Shown here: piece by piece, positions 44,301-58,600 of the stretch
Layout: every line of letters starts with the position of its first letter
How positions within the stretch are numbered: the stretch's first letter is position 1
Origin: Actinernus sp. WN-2022
Taxonomy: Eukaryota; Cnidaria; Anthozoa; Actiniaria; Actinernidae
Direction of reading: 5' to 3'
Assembly (NCBI GenBank): GCA_030867875.1
Contig: JAOWCC010001634.1
Location: 55,279,352 to 55,343,351 of the forward strand
Length of the DNA: 64,000 nucleotides
Program-made: the position numbers and the translations under genes
The notes under the pieces: model-generated
What the model saw: the letters and a program-made list of their open reading frames with translations, nothing else
Told to the model about the DNA's origin: nothing
Database searches by the model: none

Positions 44301-47300
44301 CACTTGAAATATCCTTAGTATCATTCAATTTGTCCAGTTCACGCCAATATTCTTTGAAAATAACAACAAATATAATCATAAATAACCTTAATAGCGAAAT
44401 ATATACCAGTTACCCAGTTCCCTATTACATGAAAAACCTCCGATCCCCCACTGTTTTAGAACTACGAGTTTGTTTACCGAAGAGCCGAGTCAAACATGAG
44501 TTAACGATGTTCGTGGTCGTTCTGTTTTTGTACTTCCCAAAGGAACATCGTTTAAGTACTTTTAAGTACTTAAAAGGTCTCACACCTACACTTACTAGCT
44601 TGATTGCAAAACATGGAGTTATTACAAGGGGGGTCGAATTTCAGTCGTTCACTATCTTTCCAAAATCTTTGCATGTCTCGAGTTCTTCCCATAGCTAATA
44701 ACAACAACACAACACAATGATATTCCCCTCGGAGTCCCTTCGGAGTCAACACAGCCCGAAAAGAATTATGGGTACAGAATAGACTTTTTGAGAGCGAGCA
44801 TCCATGGAGTTCCCTCTCAAGATATTTTTATGTCTTCAGGCAAAACACAAACAAGGCCTGACACGACTATCTTTGAGAAAGCTCAAACCATGAAACTTAC
44901 CGAAATCACCTTATTAGCTCACCAAAATGAACAGTTCGGTTTGCCTGAAGACACGATAATTAACAATTATTCAACGAAGTGGAGGTGAATAGTGGTGGAT
45001 ATTTACCGAGCCGCTTCGGCGAGGTAAATATCCACCACTATTCACCAACACTATAGCCAGCACCAAATAATTATTTTATTTTCGGTCAAATGGACAAAAG
45101 CTCGCGCGAGATGATCGCTGCTTTGCTCGGAGGTGAATATGAAATCATATTCACTGTTTGAGTAGCCAATCAGAGCGCGCGAAAAGTGATATTCACTGGT
45201 GTGGTATATACTAACAAAAAATATTGGCTTTTAGCCAGTTCTTCATTCGACCATGAGTTAAGCCGCCGACTTAATGATGTCCAACGTCACTTTACACAAA
45301 CTCACTCTTTCAAAATGATAGTCTGTTATTCCGACAAGAATATCTCTCCTGCTTTGTTTCCGAGTTGAAAGAGAAAGAATCCTTCATCGGGCATTATTTT
45401 ATCTACGGAAAGCATTTTCCCGCCGAAACTTAACATAGGGCCCCTAAGGGAACTCGTGGATGGTCAGTGAGCTATTTTGGTATATAGTAAAAATCACGTG
45501 ACCAATGACGTCATCACCACTAAGTGAATCGTGGGAAAATACCATACCTGTCCAAGTTTGAACTGTCAGGCATTAGAAATGAGATATTGGCATGTACTTA
45601 AAATCACGTAATCGATGACGTCATCGTTACGTCATCGCCACAAAGTGGTTGATAGCAACCCACTACCATGTCTATCTAGGTTTGAGCCAGCTGGCATTAG
45701 AAATGATGGAGATATGGGCAAGTGCTTAAAATCACGTGACCTATGACGTCATTGTTACGTCATCACCACTAAGTGATTCACCACTAAGTGATTTGTGGGA
45801 ACCCACTACCATGTCTGTCCAAGTTTGAACTGTCCGGCATTAGATATGAGGGAGATATTGGCATGTACTTAAAATCACGTGACCGATTACGTCATCGATA
45901 CGTCATCACCACTAAGTGATTGATAGGGATTCGCTACCATATCTGTCCAGGCTTGAAGTGTCTGGCATTAGATGGGCACCGTCAATTCATCTTCTCCAGC
46001 ATGACCAAATCTTTTCGAAACCTTGGACGGTCATTCGGAAAGTCAACGGCGAGTCGTCGAGTTACAGAAAAAAACGACGAATAAATTATCTCGTATCCAC
46101 CTAAACCCAATAACTCGTTCTGCACATGCGTGCATCCACGAATTAAATTACTATTGTGTGTGGAATAAACGACCTATTCATAGCTTGATTACGTCTAGAA
46201 CCTTCGCTTGATAATGGCTAATTGTGTTGACGCATGCAGTCTAAGTAGTTCTTCCAATCTGAACAAGGATTGTGTGACAAAGTTATTATTTAGTGTAGCT
46301 AAATCAAATTGGTCTTTAAATAAAAATGCCAATCACATATCGAAGAGGTTAAAACGAGTTTTTATCTGTTCCACATCGGCGCAGAATTGAGTTTTTGGGA
46401 ATCTAACGCTAGTCAAATGTAACTTGCAAACGTTTTATCAAATATAAACAGTGCATGACCTGGAAGATCAAAGAAAACACGTTTTTTTTAAACAGGCTTA
46501 TTATTTTTCTCACTGGTATTCTTAAAGGTTCTCTATCACGATTTCTAACTGCAGACAATCTTGATTTGTGCCTCCTACTCCTAGATTGATCAGTATTCAA
46601 GCCTTTACTAGGCAACAATTCAGTGCTCAGCTGTTCGCGTTCGACCATAAAATTCAAACTATTTGACATTTCACTTTCAGTGATATTTACCGTATCATTT
46701 CTCGAACTGATCACATTATTGTTATTCTGTGTATTACTACGTTTTTCCATTAGCTTTTGTTTGGCTATTATATGGCTTTGTTTAGCTTTGCTTTCCTCAC
46801 TTTCCAAAATATTGGCTTTCATTCCCCAGTGAGCAGGGGCGATATCAATGTCAGTTAACATCTCCTCGTCGTTCAACTGAACTTTAAGCTTATATTCACC
46901 CTGACGAGTGCAGCACGTTCTATCTCTGAGCCTAGGGATGTATTATGAACGTGCCATGATACTCGGGGAGCTTTGTCGCGAAAGCAGTTCAGTGTACATT
47001 ACCATCTCTATCTCTGTTGCATCCAAAACGTTCCCAAACTGTCAACAGAGTCCATTCAAGACATTAAATTCTGCTTAGCTAAGCCAAACGCGCTTATAAA
47101 TTTCCGGACTTCTCTCGTAAATACGACACGCGACCAAATGTCTGTTTTTAACAATATAGTTGTAGCGATAAATTAATTGTAAGGCATTTCCGAATAATAA
47201 TTACCTTTAACAACACGGCCAAATCCTTTCGAAGCGTCTTTCCGATGAATCGCAAACTTGGACGCGTGCCATAAACTCCGTCAATATCGAAGACTATTCG

Positions 47301-50300
47301 GACAGCCAACGGAGAAGTCCCCGATGTACACAGAAACACACCATAAAATGATGAATAAATTAGCTCTAACCCACTAACCCTAATAACTCGTTCTGCGCAT
47401 GCGCGCATCCACGAGTTAAAAAAGCAACAGCGCCTGTGTGCTCTCCAAAATAGCCGAAATTATCTTACCCACCTCCCTCGAAATAACAAACAATAACAAA
47501 TGTTTTCAATAGAAATGGCTTGATTACTTGCTTGTTTTGAGCTGTCATAAATTCCTCGTTCGTCTGAAAGGCTCTCTTAACAACATGTAGCGAGAAGATA
47601 AAATGCGAGTTTTCCTAATCTTAAGGCAAAGTTGAGTTTTTGAAATTGTCACTTACGCCCTTTTTGCACCTGGCCCTTCATTTGTTCGTGGATATTATCT
47701 GTTTGCAGAAGCAAACATGAAGTTTGTGAGAGTGAAGCCTGAAGAAAACTGTGAGTTTCGAGGAATTTACAAATAATATCCAAGGAAAAATATCAGTTCA
47801 TATTTCAACACCACAAAGTCATGTGTCAGCCATTTGTTTACTAATCCCTAAAACATTTGTTTCAAATTTTAAAGTAAAGACCAATCTATAAATTTCCCAA
47901 GTAAGGATTTTATAACTACTGTAGTGATTGATTCAAGTGTTGCATGGCGTTTTAACTCCAGTAATACTTCATAAATTAGATTTGTTTCTAAGTTAAATAT
48001 TTTATTTAATTCCTAACTTAACAAATTAATACCAACATATCTCAAACATCAAAAAGCTTTACCGAAATGGTCCACAAGTACTTGAAGGCTTCATCCTGTA
48101 AACATCAGCAACAAAGAGTTACTATATTAAATATAGTTATCAACAATAAGCTGCAAGTTTAACAAATAAACTCCCAATGAAAGCTCTTCGTAGTTTTTAT
48201 AACATAGAGGGCAAAATTACCCAACTCTGATTGGCTAATGACAGAGGGCTTTTTTCTTAATTGAGGACAGTATTACTTGAACGTGATTGGTTGATAAGTT
48301 GCCTAGCAGCTCGAGTGTACTAATGTGTTCCAAAAAGCGAACAAATAAGGATTTCTCAAGCATTTTATGACAGCAAAAAGTTTAAAGGTGAGTCCACTAA
48401 TCTGTTAAGTGTTATTCTACAACTTTCTGAAGGATTTTTTAAGCGAATACTGTGGTATTTAGCTTAATTATCGTCATTTTTGTCACTGCATGATCTTTTG
48501 ACAGTTACTGATTGAGTTTGAGTTTGTTTGCCTGACAAACTAAGTTCAGAAGTTCCTTGTTTTCGCTTTAATCTTTGTAAGAGCAAATAGTATAGTAATT
48601 AAGATATAATTTGATTTGAAACACTGTGTTTTTCTGCCGTAGAGATTACGTGAAGCGAATGTAATGACAAGTCATCAGTTTGACTAGGTTTGTCATCGAG
48701 CACACGAAGTCGCGTAGCCGTAGCGTAGGTTTTGTTTTTAATGTCTTTGTCTCGGAAAATTTTGTCCTCTAATATTATAAACAAGTAATCGCATGCTTCC
48801 TCGTAAAATTAATGATAAATTTCACTTGTGTTTTCAAAGTTTGCAAAATTGCCCTCGTCGTTTCGCACGCATGAAATTTATCATTAATTTTACTCTGCCC
48901 CATGCGATTACCTATACAAATGTGTATTGTAATTGAAGGGTTGTGTGCAATAAGGGCGTCAGTAACTCCTGATCATGTTCTCAATTCTCCCTTAGAAAAT
49001 AAATAATTTGAAGGATAATTTAGAACGTGATCAGGAGTCACTTATGCCTTTGTTGCACACAGCCCTTCAATTATATTATTAGCCATTTCGGAGTTGAGCA
49101 AGGGACTGGGACCGAGTGTCAAAACTTAATCTGATTAAGAAATGAACCCAATCACAAGAAAGAGCTCACTAACATTGGAGCTCCCGCGCGGGCCCACCAC
49201 CATACATTAATAATAATAATAATAGCATTTCTTTAAACACGGTATTGACGATACTGCAGCATTCAGAGCTATGTGGCCGTGATAATACAAAAGGAACGAT
49301 AAAGACTATTGCATTATAATATATTGAAATGATACTAACTGACTAACTAGTTGAATGACTAACTAATTGACTAATAACTTAATTAGATGAATAAGCGAGT
49401 AGTTGTGTAAATGGATAGGCGGATGTCTAATAAATAAGTAAACACTTGGACGAGTAAACATGAATAAGTTAAGCATGCATGAAACATAAATAAAACATAT
49501 TAGTGGTATGAGAACTTATCAGTGTTGATCCTAACATTTGGTTGCAGTGGTATGGAGTTAATATACTTTTTGACAAGTTTTTTAAAGGTCGAGTCTTTTT
49601 TTATCTTTAAGGAGATCGTCTAGGTAGTTCCACAGTACGGATGCTCTGTATGTGATTGACTTGCGTATAGCATCTGTACGTGGATGTGGGATGACTAGCC
49701 TATGAACAGTTTCTCTGAGGTGAGCGTGCACCAGCCCGCACGACCGTGCACCAGCGCACGGGACACGTGAGGTTCTCGAGCTCGATTTTGTATGGCTTTT
49801 AACGCCGTCCTGTCCTTTACATTCAATCCTCCGTTTATGGGATTCTGTGATTTATTTCAATGATCAGTGTAAATATTTGGCCATAATGCGTAAAACATTC
49901 AATTTCCTACTTTAATTTCCGTTACATCGTCGCGTGCACTCATACGCGTCATGTTCTTTCTGTTGTATACCGTCACCTTTTCCGTTACATATGCGCGTGC
50001 AATTCATCTGCACGTGCATAATTTTATTTTCATAATTACGTCTGCACCAAGGAGGATTGGAAGGCCTTCCCACAATCCTTTGCGTAGCAACTATATTATC
50101 AATTTTCCCGGTCACGTGAACAATTCATTCTGCGTTGAATTTCGTGGAGATCGGACCTCAGCAGCACAAATTTTCACAAAGCATCTCAAAAGCAAAGTTT
50201 TTCCTGGGATTTTGACGTATGTTTAGGCTAGCTTTGACTTCCCCGTATTTCTGGCCATTATTTTACAATGAAAGCCTACGAAAAATATGCGGCAGAGAAT

Positions 50301-52600
50301 TACCTGTGATTTGAGTGAAAAGTTTTCAAGTTTAGAGGTTCGCGCGCGCTGCTGACGCAATTTGATCACGCCATTTTCAAGCAATGAGCGCGCGCTCAAA
50401 GCTGCTTTTGTACGACCGCGCGATTGAATTAACCAAAGTATTACTTATTTCTGCCCTTTATCTTTCCAGGTAGTCATAATTGTTTTTAAGTAAAATGATT
50501 AACAAAGAATTGTCTGTTTTTTTCCTTCTATAATTAACAATAAACACCACTCGTACTGTTCGCGAAATGCTTCACGAAAGATCGGCGTGAGTACTGTATA
50601 TCCAGTGAGCGCGACATTTTGTGAATGGTATCGAAACATCGTAAACAATACGCATTTTCAACGGCTTTGTAAACCTCTTAAACCTGGAGCCCTTTGGAGC
50701 CTTTTGCACAAATTAGACACTTAATTTATTTATAATAAATATGTCACTGCTCATGCTAATTTCCAGGTAAGGTTAGTTGTCTAAAAGGTTTGTAGTTAAT
50801 TTATTTCAGGGTAAGATTTACGACTTGAGTTCGCGGGAAATTTCTCACAAACAACCTCTCGAGAAAAGTGTCCGATAAATATGCTCAGCCGGATTGTATG
50901 AAAAGTTAAAAAATTGAAGATGTTTAGCGAGTAGTAAAGTTCGAAAGTATATTTCTGACTTTGTTGAATCCATCTCTAGTTTCTAGAGTTAAAAAACTTC
51001 AGGGAGAAATTTAGTTGGAAATGACAAAACTCGCGGGATACTTGCCTTCTTGACAAATTTTCAAGCGCAAGTGTTCATGGGAAGGCCTTCCAATCCTCCT
51101 TGGTCTGCACGCACGCATTACATTTCCCGTTATATATGCGCGTGCATCTCAACTGCACATGCACTTTTTTATTTTCGTAAATTAATTTCCATGACATATA
51201 TGCGCGTGCATCTCTTCGTATTTAATTAATGGGAGCTCCGCTCATAGGGTTGCCTATATATAGTAAGTGCTGCCTATATATAGTAAGTGTTACCTATATA
51301 TAGTAAGTGTTACCTATATATAGTAAGTGTTACCTATATATAGTAAGTGTTGCCTATATATAGTAAGTGTTGCCTATATATAGTAAGTGTTGCCTATATA
51401 TAGTAAGTGTTGCCTATATATAGTAAGTGTTGCCTATATATAGTAAGTGTTACCTATATATAGTAAGGGTTGCCTATATATAGTAAGTGTTGCCTATATA
51501 TAGTAAGTGTTGCCTATATATAGTAAGTGTTGCCTATATATAGTAAGTGTTACCTATATATAGTAAGGGTTGCCTATATATAGTAAGTGTTGCCTATATA
51601 TAGTAAGGGTTGCCTATATATAGTAAGTGTTACCTATATATAGTAAGTTTACCGAGTTTGAGAATGGTTGGTTAAATACGAACTGAATGGCGAGCTTTCG
51701 AAAATCGCAAAAATAAGAGAGAATGTGTGGTGCGACGCCGTCCCCGAAAGCCTTACATTCTCTCTCTTATTTTTGCGATTTTTGAAAGCTCGCCACATTT
51801 TTATTATCAAACCAATCTTACTCAAAATCGGCAAATCTACTCATTTTAGTGTCATATTTCTTGCGATGGGGTTCATTTCTTGATCAGATTAATTTTTGAC
51901 ACTCGGTCACAGCCCCTTCCTCAACTCCGAAATGGCTAATAAGTGTGTAAAGCCTAGATTGTTTGCATTCTAAGATTTTGAATTTTTCCAGTAAATTCTA
52001 TAATCACAAGTCAATCAATTTATTATATAGTTAATTATTATTTACAAAGACTTGGAAAAGCTAAAGCCAGAGGCTCATATGGCAAAGGGTCAGGGTATAA
52101 CTTAATCTATTCATACATGTAGATAATCTTAAAAGTTTGGTTTTGATTTCTAGAGTATTAAGCACTGAACACTAAAAGAAATTTAGTCTTTTTTTTTATT
52201 GTACACCAAAGTAGTGTAAATGCAGTGTGAGATTATACTGATCTACTCACATGTTTTCTGTCTCAGACATCACTGTATAGCCAATTGTTATTAGAGAAAT
52301 GACAAAAGCAATTGCCAACAGTACAAGGAAGAGTAAATTCATTTTGGCAGCACGAAATGGACGCATGGAAGCCCGGCAGTTCTGGGTAACACTGATCTGT
52401 GGAGAAAAATGAGTAGTGAAGAATACTGAGTTCCTTCTGTAACGTTAAGACTGTTGGAAAGCTTGTTTGTGAATGTACATAGAGTTAGAGACTAGTCATT
52501 ATGTATGTTGGTGAGGGGAGGGTGATGGAAGAGAAATTGTTTACAGTGGAAATAAAAAAAAAACTGTGGGTCCTTAGGTATCCAAGGACATATATATACA

Positions 52601-52634
<34 letters not shown>

Positions 52635-55600
52635 CATACACGCATACGTACATGGGTTTTATTTGGATCGTGTACAAACGTTGTACATTGATTGTTTGTT
52701 CCAAATAACGTTAGTGTTACCATAATTTAAAAAGATAATTTTACAATAATTTACATTGACTTTATAACAGTAGTTTTACAAATTCTATCAATGATAACTA
52801 TATATTAAATTATATTATATTTTGGCAAGACTAAATGTTGAAAATAAATTTTCTCTTACCTTATTAAAAATTGGGCATTTTATCAAGAAGTGCATTTCGT
52901 CTTCGATATCTTTTTGACATTTTAAACAGATTCGTTCTTCCGGTTTTGATAACTATATATTAAATTATATTATATTTTGGCAAGACTAAATGTTGAAAAT
53001 AAATTTTCTCTTACCTTATTAAAAATTGGGCATTTTATCAAGAAGTGCATTTCGTCTTCGATATCTTTTTGACATTTTAAACAGATTCGTTCTTCCGGTT
53101 TTTTGTATGGCCTTGCGTGTCTTCCTTTTTCTATTGCTAGGTTGTGATTACTAATTCTTAGTCTAGTTAGGGCCGTTCTGTGTTTCAGATTTTTAACTTC
53201 TGTAAGGTAATTCTCATATGTATATGTTGTTTTAAATAAGCGGTATGTTCTTAATTTATTTTGCTGTTGGGGTCTTTTCCTATCATCATTATACACTTCG
53301 CTTAGCCAGTGTTGGAATTCGTTATCTCTTAGTCTCTGTTTGATGTGCTTAAGCCATACTTTTTGTTGAGTAATATTGTCTTGATCATACCAAAGATTTC
53401 CAAAGCCGCAATGCAATAATATTTCTTTGACTTTCTTATTCCAGTACACTTTGTTATTTTCGTTTTTTGTTTCATGATAGATACAGTAAGATATTTTTTG
53501 AACGTTATCTAGATCAACAAGTTTTATCCATAATTTTATGCATCTATGTTTTGCATCCACATTTAGGGGAAAATCGACATAGGTCTGCATGGCACGCATT
53601 ATTGCTTGCGTATTTTCCAGCTCCAAGTAACATCTTGCAAAATTTGATGTGAACGACCTCTCTGTTTGATATTTCTGATTGGTCTGCATCCCATATTTCA
53701 CTTCCATAGAGGATTATACATGTAGGTTTCACTAATGAATCAAAAAGTGACATTTTAAGTTTGCGATTTGTTCTAAAAAAAACGTCTCATTTTTTCTTTT
53801 CTGAGTTTATAAAGTGCTTTCAGATCAGTCTTTTTTAACTCTTCTCTGGCTAAGGTGAAGTTACCGTAGGTACTAAAATGGAGGCAAAGATATTTATAAG
53901 TTCTTGCATTTTCTAATTCCTTATCTTTATAGTAAAAACAGTAATTGCATGTTCATTCTTTTGCCATTATTGTTAAAAATAAGCACTTTGGTTTTCTCGA
54001 GGTTCACATCTATTTGAAATTCATTACAAAAGCTCTCTAGTTTGTTTAAGTAATTTTGTAAACCAACAGCACTTTTTGACATAATAACATATATATTATA
54101 TATACCCTCATAATTTTCACTTACCCGTTTAACATAAAAGACAATGAACAACTTGACAACATTGACGACTGACAGGAGAGGACTGAAGAATGTTCCAATC
54201 CTAATAAACAATAAGTATTGGAGAATTCATTTGATTCATTTAACTCTGTTCAAAAATGCAATTTATTTTTGGCATCCAATGCAATTTTCTTGCTAACACA
54301 ACTTACCATCCCAGGCTCTGAGTATAAACCAGATCCAGCACATTGCGAGAAATGTCGAATCCAGGTAGACCCACCTTTAGTTTACACCAACCAATATGGA
54401 CAGCAATAATCCTATACAGATTAAAGTCATTATTAATTATTATGTTTAATAATGAGTGAAGATGTGTTGTATAGTATGGATGCGAAGAACGTTTTCTTAG
54501 CAGAACAGATTTTATCAAATAAGAGAAGTCTTGGATCAATCATCACATCATCATCTATAATATTTAAAATTCAATCCTTGATTCTTATTAAAAAGACTGC
54601 TTTTAGTTCACAAATTAAACAAACAATATCAAGATATATAGCTGGTAGTATGTACATGTATACACATTGTACTGCACATACATTTTTATAACAATTAATT
54701 TAAGAATGAGATGCATGAGTCATACCTTCTCAGGAATTCCCCAAAGAATGATGACAACAACAGAAAGATGAAGTCAACAATAACCAGTCTATAGAAGATT
54801 ATGCCAACATATGTTTCCCAACACTGCTTTGTGCCCTACCAGATAATACAAAAAAGTACAACAATTAATACTGTCACATACATTGAAACAAGACTGTAAT
54901 TACATCTTAGTAGAAACAGTCTAGCAATAATAATAATAATAATAATTCCTAACGATAATCATAGAAATAATACAATCATTAAATAATTAATTAAATAATT
55001 AAATAATTCAAATTCATATATAGCAAATAGGTAAAGGAACCAAATCAAGGCTATCTGATGTAATTTCACCCAACTAGAAATAAAAATGGGTGTATTACTC
55101 GCGCAAATGAAGTTCAGGGGGGGTTAAGCCGTTTTGAAATCTTGTTTTGCTGGTCATTTCCCCCCCTGAAAGCTGATTTCAACCAAATGAAGAAGATCCC
55201 CTGCAGTTTTCCATGGGTAACATTTTGGTGAAAAGCCCATGTCTCTACGATGTTCCTTTCTACCCGTAAAAATCCATCGCCCTTTCCGTTTTATCCGCAA
55301 AGCATGCTGGGACGGTTTCATTTGCTATTTCCCAGTCCAGAACTGGATTAAATAAGGTTGCAGCGTCGAAATCATAGTTTTGCTACTAAACAAGACGAAC
55401 ACAACATATTGGTTGCAAATTTGGGATAAGATCTGCGAACCTTGCAAAACTGAGGGGGGAGGGGTGGAAAAGCATATGCATTTCCTGTTAATAGCGGTAC
55501 CCTCCCCCATTAGAAGTGGGTTGAATGAAGTTGCAGCATAACAATCATAGTTTTGGTACCAAACACCATGAACACAACATATCGTTTGCAAATTTGGGGT

Positions 55601-58600
55601 AAGATTGCGAACCTTGCAAAACTGAGGGGGGAGGGGTGGAAAATCATATGCATTTCCTGTTAATAACGGTACCCTCCCCCATTAGAAGTGGGTTGAATGA
55701 AGTTGCAGCATAAAAATCATAGTTTTGGCACCAAACACCATGAACACAACATATTGTTTGCAAATTTGGGGTAAAATCTGCGAACCTTGCAAAACTGAGG
55801 GGGAGGGGTGGAAAATCATATGCATTTCTTGTTAACAATATTACCCTCCCATTTAGAAGTGGGTTGAATGAAGTTGCAGCTTAAAAATCATAGTTTTGGT
55901 ACTAAACACGATAAACACAGCATATTGTTTGCCAATTTTGAATAAGATCTGCGAATCTTGCAAAACTGAGGGGGGGAGAGGGGTGGAAACCATTGTATGA
56001 TTATCGTTAGCGTTATCCACTTGTTCCTAACGATAAACATGGAAATAATACAATCATTAAATAATTAAATAATTAATGTTCGGTATCTAGCGCCTAGTTA
56101 ATGGCATAAAAACCAGCCTATCTTATGTAATTTCACCCAACTATGAAGTTCTGGGGGGGGGGGGGGGGGTGGGTTAAGGCGGTTTTTCTCCGTTTCTCGT
56201 TGGCCGAGCGGGGCCTGGGTAACCGTTTAACTTTAATTCTGTGGTTCTGTGTTGAACTTGAAATCCTAGAAACTGATCAGTTTTGTCATGAATGACATTC
56301 CGGAGACATTTTGCTAACACAAATGGGTATGCCATTTCCAGGGGGAGTGGGGTAGGGAATAATTGTAATTTATAGCTTGGAGGTGTTAATGTTGGGTACG
56401 TTGCGCTATGTTAATGCGAATTAAAACAAGCTTATCATATGTAATTTCATCCAACTAGATTAAATTTTTGATGTAACATTCGCGCAAATGAAGTCCAGGG
56501 GGGGTTAAGCCGTTTTCAAATTTTATTTTGGCTGGCATTCCCCCCCCCCCCGAACTTCAATGTCAACCAAATGAAGAAGACCCCCTGCAGTTTTCCATGG
56601 GTAACACTTTAGTAAAAACCCCATGTCTCTACCATGTTCCGTTCTACCCGTAAAAATCCATCGCCCTTTCCGTTTTGGCCGCAAAGCATGCTGGGAGAGT
56701 TTCATTTGCTATTTCCCAGTCCAGAACTGGATTAAATAAGGTTGCAGCGTCGAAATCATAGTTTTGCTACTAAACAAGACGAACACAACATATTGGTTGC
56801 AAATTTGGGATAAGATCTGCGAACCTTGCAAAACTGAGGGGGGAGGGGTGGAAAAGCATATGCATTTCCTGTTAATAGCGGTACCCTCCCCCATTAGAAG
56901 TGGGTTGAATGAAGTTGCAGCATAACAATCATAGTTTTGGTACCAAACACCATGAACACAACATATCGTTTGCAAATTTGGGGTAAGATTGCGAACCTTG
57001 CAAAACTGAGGGGGGAGGGGTGGAAAATCATATGCATTTCCTGTTAATAACGGTACCCTCCCCCATTAGAAGTGGGTTGAATGAAGTTGCAGCATAAAAA
57101 TCATAGTTTTGGCACCAAACACCATGAACACAACATATTGTTTGCAAATTTGGGGTAAAATCTGCGAACCTTGCAAAACTGAGGGGGAGGGGTGGAAAAT
57201 CATATGCATTTCTTGTTAACAATATTACCCTCCCATTTAGAAGTGGGTTGAATGAAGTTGCAGCTTAAAAATCATAGTTTTGGTACTAAACACGATAAAC
57301 ACAGCATATTGTTTGCCAATTTTGAATAAGATCTGCGAATCTTGCAAAACTGAGGGGGGAGGGGTGGAAACTCCCATGCCTTTCCTGTTAATAATGGAAC
57401 CCTCCCCCGTTTAGAATTGGCTAGAATGAGGTTGCAGCTTCAAATCACAATGGATTAAGTGCTGTGGCAGAATTAAAAGCATGGTTTCTGTACTCGACGC
57501 AGCGACTGCCATGCGGCATGAACTGCGGAAGGCGGTCGGTTCGCGCGCTTGTGATGACATTCAATGCACTTGGATGGAAAATAACAATCATTTCAAGGAG
57601 AAACTTTTTTGGCAGAAGTTTAGGCCCTTATTTCCACGAGAAGTGCTCCAAAATTGCAGTTGAGCCTTAGTAGGTGGAAAATAACCATACACCTATCATC
57701 ACTACCATGCAAGTTGCATGGCACTACCCAAAACGCGCTACGACGTAGCTAGCGTCTAACACGCATGTTGGATTATTGTTAGCGGTATCCACTAGTGTAA
57801 TGTAATTGATATAATAAAATGAATAATAACAGGAGATAAAGAAACACAATTGATGTTATCTAAATTAAATTAAGTAATGGTCCAGATAAGAACTGTAGTG
57901 TCTGCGGCAAGGAATGTTAAAAGGTGTTAATTTTCTATTATTCTTTCTCGTAATTTCATTGGTTGATACTTATAGATTCAATAGAAACCCATCGAAATAA
58001 TGCATTTTCATTCTATATTATTTTGTGGTTTGAATTTTTTTCTTCAAACTAACTATGGTTTAATTTCGAAGAATATCGTGTGTGGGGAAAGTTCTCAAAT
58101 TTGCGATTGAAAAATCCTTTGTTTTCTCTATATCCGATTGGCTGGATGGTGGCTTCTCTGCGTTTTCACAGAAAAAAGAGCCAATAGCATAACAAATACT
58201 TTATTTTCGACATGTAGTTTGGACTGTAGATATCTCCTAAAACACTTAAGGCATATTCAAGCAAAATCGTATGTGGGGGAGGCTCATTGCCGCAGAACAA
58301 TGGATTCTACTACAGTTCTTATCTGGACCATTACTTAAAGTAGAATTTTGACATCATTTCGTTGAAAATTTAAATCCAGGGGGGTGCGGCGACATATTTT
58401 CTATCCCCATTTTCATTAAATAACATTATTTTTTTAGTATCATTTGATTATCGTTAGCGGTTTTCACTTGTAATAATAATAATAATAATAATAATAATTA
58501 ATGTATACACAATGTATGTGTTGCTCTTGTATTTATTAATTATTTAAATTGTAACTCAATTGAAGCACTTGCCTTAAAAGTGCTTCTACGATGAAATTCA

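Larger units (their letters stand above)
44061..47816. mobile_element. 3.7-kb composite element with inverted ends
   Basis: 'tgtggtgttgaaatatgaac' (about 44061) is inverted at about 47790-47815. Inside each end comes 'gaagggc..tgtgcaaaaaggg' (44094; inverse at about 47665-47690). The interior holds a hairpin MITE (44985-45215), the TGACGTCA satellite (45480-45990) and an unrecognised frame (46409-46900). Relatives of the inner ends form the foldback at 48930-49076. Confidence 0.6.

Noticed and set aside
51251..51650. Regular direct repeats reminiscent of CRISPR
   Set aside because: Units abut with no spacers, and the sequence is eukaryotic.
55325..57222. Identical - strand frames in both satellite blocks (88 and 64 codons)
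   Set aside because: They fall in G-rich non-coding satellite units and lack any motif; identity reflects the duplication.
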